DNA of 64,000 nucleotides from Hongsoonwoonella zoysiae (GTDB lineage: Bacteria > Pseudomonadota > Alphaproteobacteria > Rhizobiales > Stappiaceae): NCBI RefSeq assembly GCF_013266695.1, contig NZ_JABRXF010000001.1:2361736-2425735 (forward strand), in the 5' to 3' direction. The notes under the pieces were generated by a model. It had not been told where the DNA came from, made no database searches, and saw only the letters and a list, made by a program, of their open reading frames with translations. Positions 61,749 through 64,000 of the stretch are shown here, one piece after another. Position 1 is the stretch's first letter. The number at the start of each line of letters is the position of its first letter. A program made the translations under genes and the position numbers.

Positions 61749-62559
61749 TGCAACGATGAATGCCGATGCGGCCGGTGGCCGTGCAGTCACCTTCCGTGGA
61801 GGCGGCTTTGCGCCCAGGCCGCAGCGCTGGGTCGCATTCGTGGTTTTCACGGTGCTGATCGCGCTTGCCGAATGGGGGACGCGGGAGGGCTGGATCTCGG
61901 CGCTAACGCTGCCACGACCATCGGACGTGCTGACCGCGTTTCGCGATTTGATCCAGACCGGTCTTCTGTTCGATCACCTGGGGCCATCCTTGTCACGTTT
62001 GGCCGTGGGCTCTGCGATAGGCGTTGTGGCAGGGATCATGGTCGGTATTCTGATCGGACTTTTCAGCCTTGTACGATCCGGCCTTGTTCCGCTTGTCGCG
62101 GCGCTCTTCCCTATTCCGAAGATCGCGCTCCTGCCTCTTTTCGTGATCTGGTTCGGCATTGGCGAAGGGTCGAAATACGCCCTTATCGCCTTCGGCACAT
62201 TCACGCCGACCGTGGTTGCCACATATGGGGCGGTGGACAATGTGGACCGGACGCTGATCCGCATGGGACAAAGCTTCGGGCTTTCCTGGCTCTCGATTGT
62301 CCGCAAGATCGTTTTGCCGGGTGCGATGCCGGGGATCCTTTCCGGCCTCCGCATAAGCCTGGCGATCGCGATCATTCTGCTGGTGGCGGCAGAAATGCTC
62401 GGCGCGGAATACGGCATCGGCGCCTATATCCTGGAAGCCGGCTCCCTTTACGATCTCGAACGCCTGTTCGCCGGTGTGGTCATCCTGTCGCTGCTTGGCG
62501 TGTTCGTCAGCGCCGCGATCGGCATGGTGGAGCGCAAATTGCTGGCGTGGCGGACTTGA
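61741..62559 (+). CDS. ABC transporter permease (nitrate/sulfonate/taurine type)
   Basis: The 272-residue permease has six helices with the EAA-like loop SFGLSWLSIVRKIVLPGAMPG in overlapping parts near residue 180 and SALTLPRPSDVLTAF near 45, both typical of SsuC/TauC proteins. The start shares 8 bp with the ATPase end. The expected NMT1/SsuA-type binding protein is absent on either side, so the substrate is unknown. Confidence 0.92.
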   Translation: MPDATMNADAAGGRAVTFRGGGFAPRPQRWVAFVVFTVLIALAEWGTREGWISALTLPRPSDVLTAFRDLIQTGLLFDHLGPSLSRLAVGSAIGVVAGIMVGILIGLFSLVRSGLVPLVAALFPIPKIALLPLFVIWFGIGEGSKYALIAFGTFTPTVVATYGAVDNVDRTLIRMGQSFGLSWLSIVRKIVLPGAMPGILSGLRISLAIAIILLVAAEMLGAEYGIGAYILEAGSLYDLERLFAGVVILSLLGVFVSAAIGMVERKLLAWRT

Positions 62560-62663
62560 ACTCGTCGTGCTGGACCTTGCCGGGAGCGCGGGCGCCCTTG
62601 GGAAGCCATCCGGTCGTTTCTCCGGCAGGCGCAGAAACAAATCTGTTAAAGGGGCGCAACATT

Positions 62664-62696
62664 GATATTTTTCGAAGACCGAAAGGTCCGAATATC
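62664..62696. other. Stem-loop in the permease/TPR intergenic region
   Basis: GATATT-(TTT)-CG-aa-GACC-gaaa-GGTC-CG-AATATC folds as a long stem with a small internal loop on the left. It lies between the convergent permease and TolB/TPR genes. A clear T-run is missing, but it may serve as a bidirectional transcript end. Confidence 0.35.
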
Positions 62697-62761
62697 TATT
62701 CTAAATCACGCGGTAACTTGACTTGGTATGGGATAAGAGTTGGGGGAGGCGCCAATTAATA

Positions 62762-64000
62762 TCAACCCTCCCCGTTCGGGAGACCGAGCGCGCGCAAGGC
62801 GGCGAGAAAACGCTCCAGATGTTCCCGGTTCTTGCTGGGGATGTGGCGAGCGTCGTCTACAGTCGCCTTGGGCATCAGCTTGAGATATTCTGCCAAGGCA
62901 TTGTGGGCAGCTTCGTCGTCTCCCAGCATATGGAGCGAGACGGCGAACTGACGGCGAAGCGACGGATTGCCGGGGGCAACTCGGCATGCCCGGCGGGCGA
63001 GGGCCGCAGCCTCTTCGTAATCTTGCAAGGCATGATAAGCCCACCACAGGGTCATGTACCAGAAAGGCAGAAAACCGTCGTGCGGGCTGAGGCGTACCGC
63101 CTGTTTCACCGCGGCGATCGCAAGGTCCGGCTCGTCCGCGCAGGCAAACACCGAGCCGCGTACGCCGACAGCAGCGGCGAAATACGGGCTGATCGCCAAT
63201 GCGCGCTCTATAGTCTCAAGGGCCGCATCGAATTCGCGGGAGAAAAGTTGCGCAACCGCCAGGATCGTCAGGGCCATCGGATCGTGCTCGTCGATCTCGA
63301 CCGCCGATTGCGCGGTGGCAAGCATTGCTTTGAAAGATTCCGCCCGATTCTCGCTCCAGCCGTAAAACGCCTCGTAAAGATGAACCAGTGCGAGATCGGC
63401 AACCCCCAGGCCGCTGCCGGGCGCAAGCTCCATTGCCTGCTGGAAGAGGCGGCGCGCCTCGACCCCGTCCTCGCGCGACATCTTCCAGACATGGGCGCGC
63501 CCGCGCATTGCGCATTCCCACGCACTGAGCTGTGAGGGGTCCTTGCGCCGTGTCTTGCGGACCTCCGCCGATACGAATTCCGGTGTCACGGCCGCGGTGA
63601 TCGCCCGAGTAATTTCGTCCTGAATGTCGAAGATATCCGCGATCTCACGATCGTAACGGTCGGCCCAGACGTGGGAACCGGTGGCGCTGTCGATAAGCTG
63701 GGCGGTGATGCGCAGTCGGTTGCCTGATTTGCGCACGCTACCTTCAAGAACGTAGGCAGCGCCAAGATCGCGACCCGCCTGCTTCATGTCCACCGCGCGG
63801 CCCTTGTAGGTGAAGCTGGAGTTGCGCGCGATCACGAAAAACCACGGCATCCGCGAGAATTCGGTAATGAGGTCTTCGGCCATACCGTCTGCGAAGAAAT
63901 CCTGCTCAGGATCGCCGGACATATTGTCGAAAGGCAGCACGGCGATCGAGGGTTTGTCGGAAAGTGATGTTTCGCCGCCGGCGGCGAACCGGGAAACTCC
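62762..64000 (-). CDS. TolB-like/TPR protein, probable cyclase- or winged-helix-linked regulator (5' end outside window)
   Basis: The frame is open to the window edge. The visible 412 residues begin with DKPSIAVLPFDNMSGDPEQ, the hallmark of the FlgO/TolB-like domain that follows either a class III adenylate cyclase domain or a CadC-type winged helix in many alphaproteobacterial proteins. SFTYKGRAVDMKQAGRDL and YVLEGSVRKSGNRLRITAQL follow (about 50-100). About six TPR repeats fill the remainder, with DLALVHLYEAFYGWSEN and LEYL-like helices. The N-terminal effector domain is out of the window, so whether it is a cyclase cannot be seen. Confidence 0.85.
   Translation of the reverse strand, partial: GVSRFAAGGETSLSDKPSIAVLPFDNMSGDPEQDFFADGMAEDLITEFSRMPWFFVIARNSSFTYKGRAVDMKQAGRDLGAAYVLEGSVRKSGNRLRITAQLIDSATGSHVWADRYDREIADIFDIQDEITRAITAAVTPEFVSAEVRKTRRKDPSQLSAWECAMRGRAHVWKMSREDGVEARRLFQQAMELAPGSGLGVADLALVHLYEAFYGWSENRAESFKAMLATAQSAVEIDEHDPMALTILAVAQLFSREFDAALETIERALAISPYFAAAVGVRGSVFACADEPDLAIAAVKQAVRLSPHDGFLPFWYMTLWWAYHALQDYEEAAALARRACRVAPGNPSLRRQFAVSLHMLGDDEAAHNALAEYLKLMPKATVDDARHIPSKNREHLERFLAALRALGLPNGEG

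Noticed and set aside
62664-62696. Hairpin as a firm rho-independent terminator for the ABC permease
   Set aside because: The stem has an internal loop and the downstream sequence TATTCTAAATC has no T-run, so terminator function is not claimed.

Overview
The window looks like chromosomal DNA of an alphaproteobacterium with a respiratory and organic-acid/polyol lifestyle, most likely Hyphomicrobiales (Rhizobiales), with Rhodobacterales as the alternative. The reasons are the GC-rich codon use, the alphaproteobacterial gene order nirS / nirECF-D-GH-J-N with divergent nirI, the norCBQDEF order, FrcA-like and Iol-type sugar/polyol clusters, and dispersed palindromic elements. This placement is inferred from gene content; no taxonomic marker gene is present. 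No tRNA, rRNA, CRISPR array, insertion sequence or phage gene was seen.

Region 1 (1-1029): the 3' end of a Gfo/Idh/MocA dehydrogenase and an HpcH/HpaI-type aldolase, probably the tail of a carbohydrate-acid catabolic cluster.

Region 2 (1050-20848): a denitrification island. On the minus strand lie nirS (cytochrome cd1 nitrite reductase) and, behind a terminator and a promoter of its own, nirE-nirC-nirF-nirDL-nirGH-nirJ-nirN-cbiX, which make heme d1. On the plus strand lie nirI-nnrS and norC-norB-norQ-norD-norE-norF (nitric oxide reductase). A cysteine-free Crp/Fnr regulator gene follows on the minus strand. Three near-identical TTGAC-N4-GTCAA boxes sit 62-65 bp before the start codons of nirS, nirE and norC, so the reductases and their cofactor pathway are probably induced together by NO and low oxygen. 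The two siroheme-decarboxylase pairs are encoded as two bidomain proteins, and a CbiX-type chelatase closes the operon.

Region 3 (21263-43520): two carbohydrate ABC transporters (one ribose-type, one maltose/glycerol-phosphate-type) and an unusual catabolic set: Gfo/Idh dehydrogenase, family-I CoA-transferase, enoyl-CoA hydratase, aldehyde dehydrogenase, two GMC oxidoreductases, two regulators (GntR, LacI), an SDR, a DUF993 aldolase-like protein and a class I fructose-1,6-bisphosphatase. LacI-type operators (GG-N2-CG-N2-CC core) precede the Gfo/Idh gene (two copies 31 bp apart) and the second transporter. A pair of large palindromic elements of identical architecture but different sequence follows the first binding-protein gene.

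Region 4 (43672-58008): an inositol-related cluster with an RpiR-type regulator, iolE, iolD, a divergent operon (aldehyde dehydrogenase, HpcH-type aldolase, D-2-hydroxyacid dehydrogenase, iolG-like dehydrogenase), a ribose/fructose-type ABC transporter, an SDR and two more Gfo/Idh dehydrogenases. iolB, iolC and iolJ are not in the window. A palindrome, TGCAAT-N4-ATTGCA or a degenerate form, lies in every divergent or lead promoter here and suggests one local regulon. The replacement of the phosphorylative steps by an oxidation-aldolase module is the best candidate for an undescribed pathway.

Region 5 (58367-64000): a soluble PAS-PAS class III nucleotidyl cyclase, a fumarylacetoacetate-hydrolase-family protein, a nitrate/taurine-type ABC ATPase and permease without a binding protein, and the 3' part of a TolB-like/TPR protein that runs off the window.
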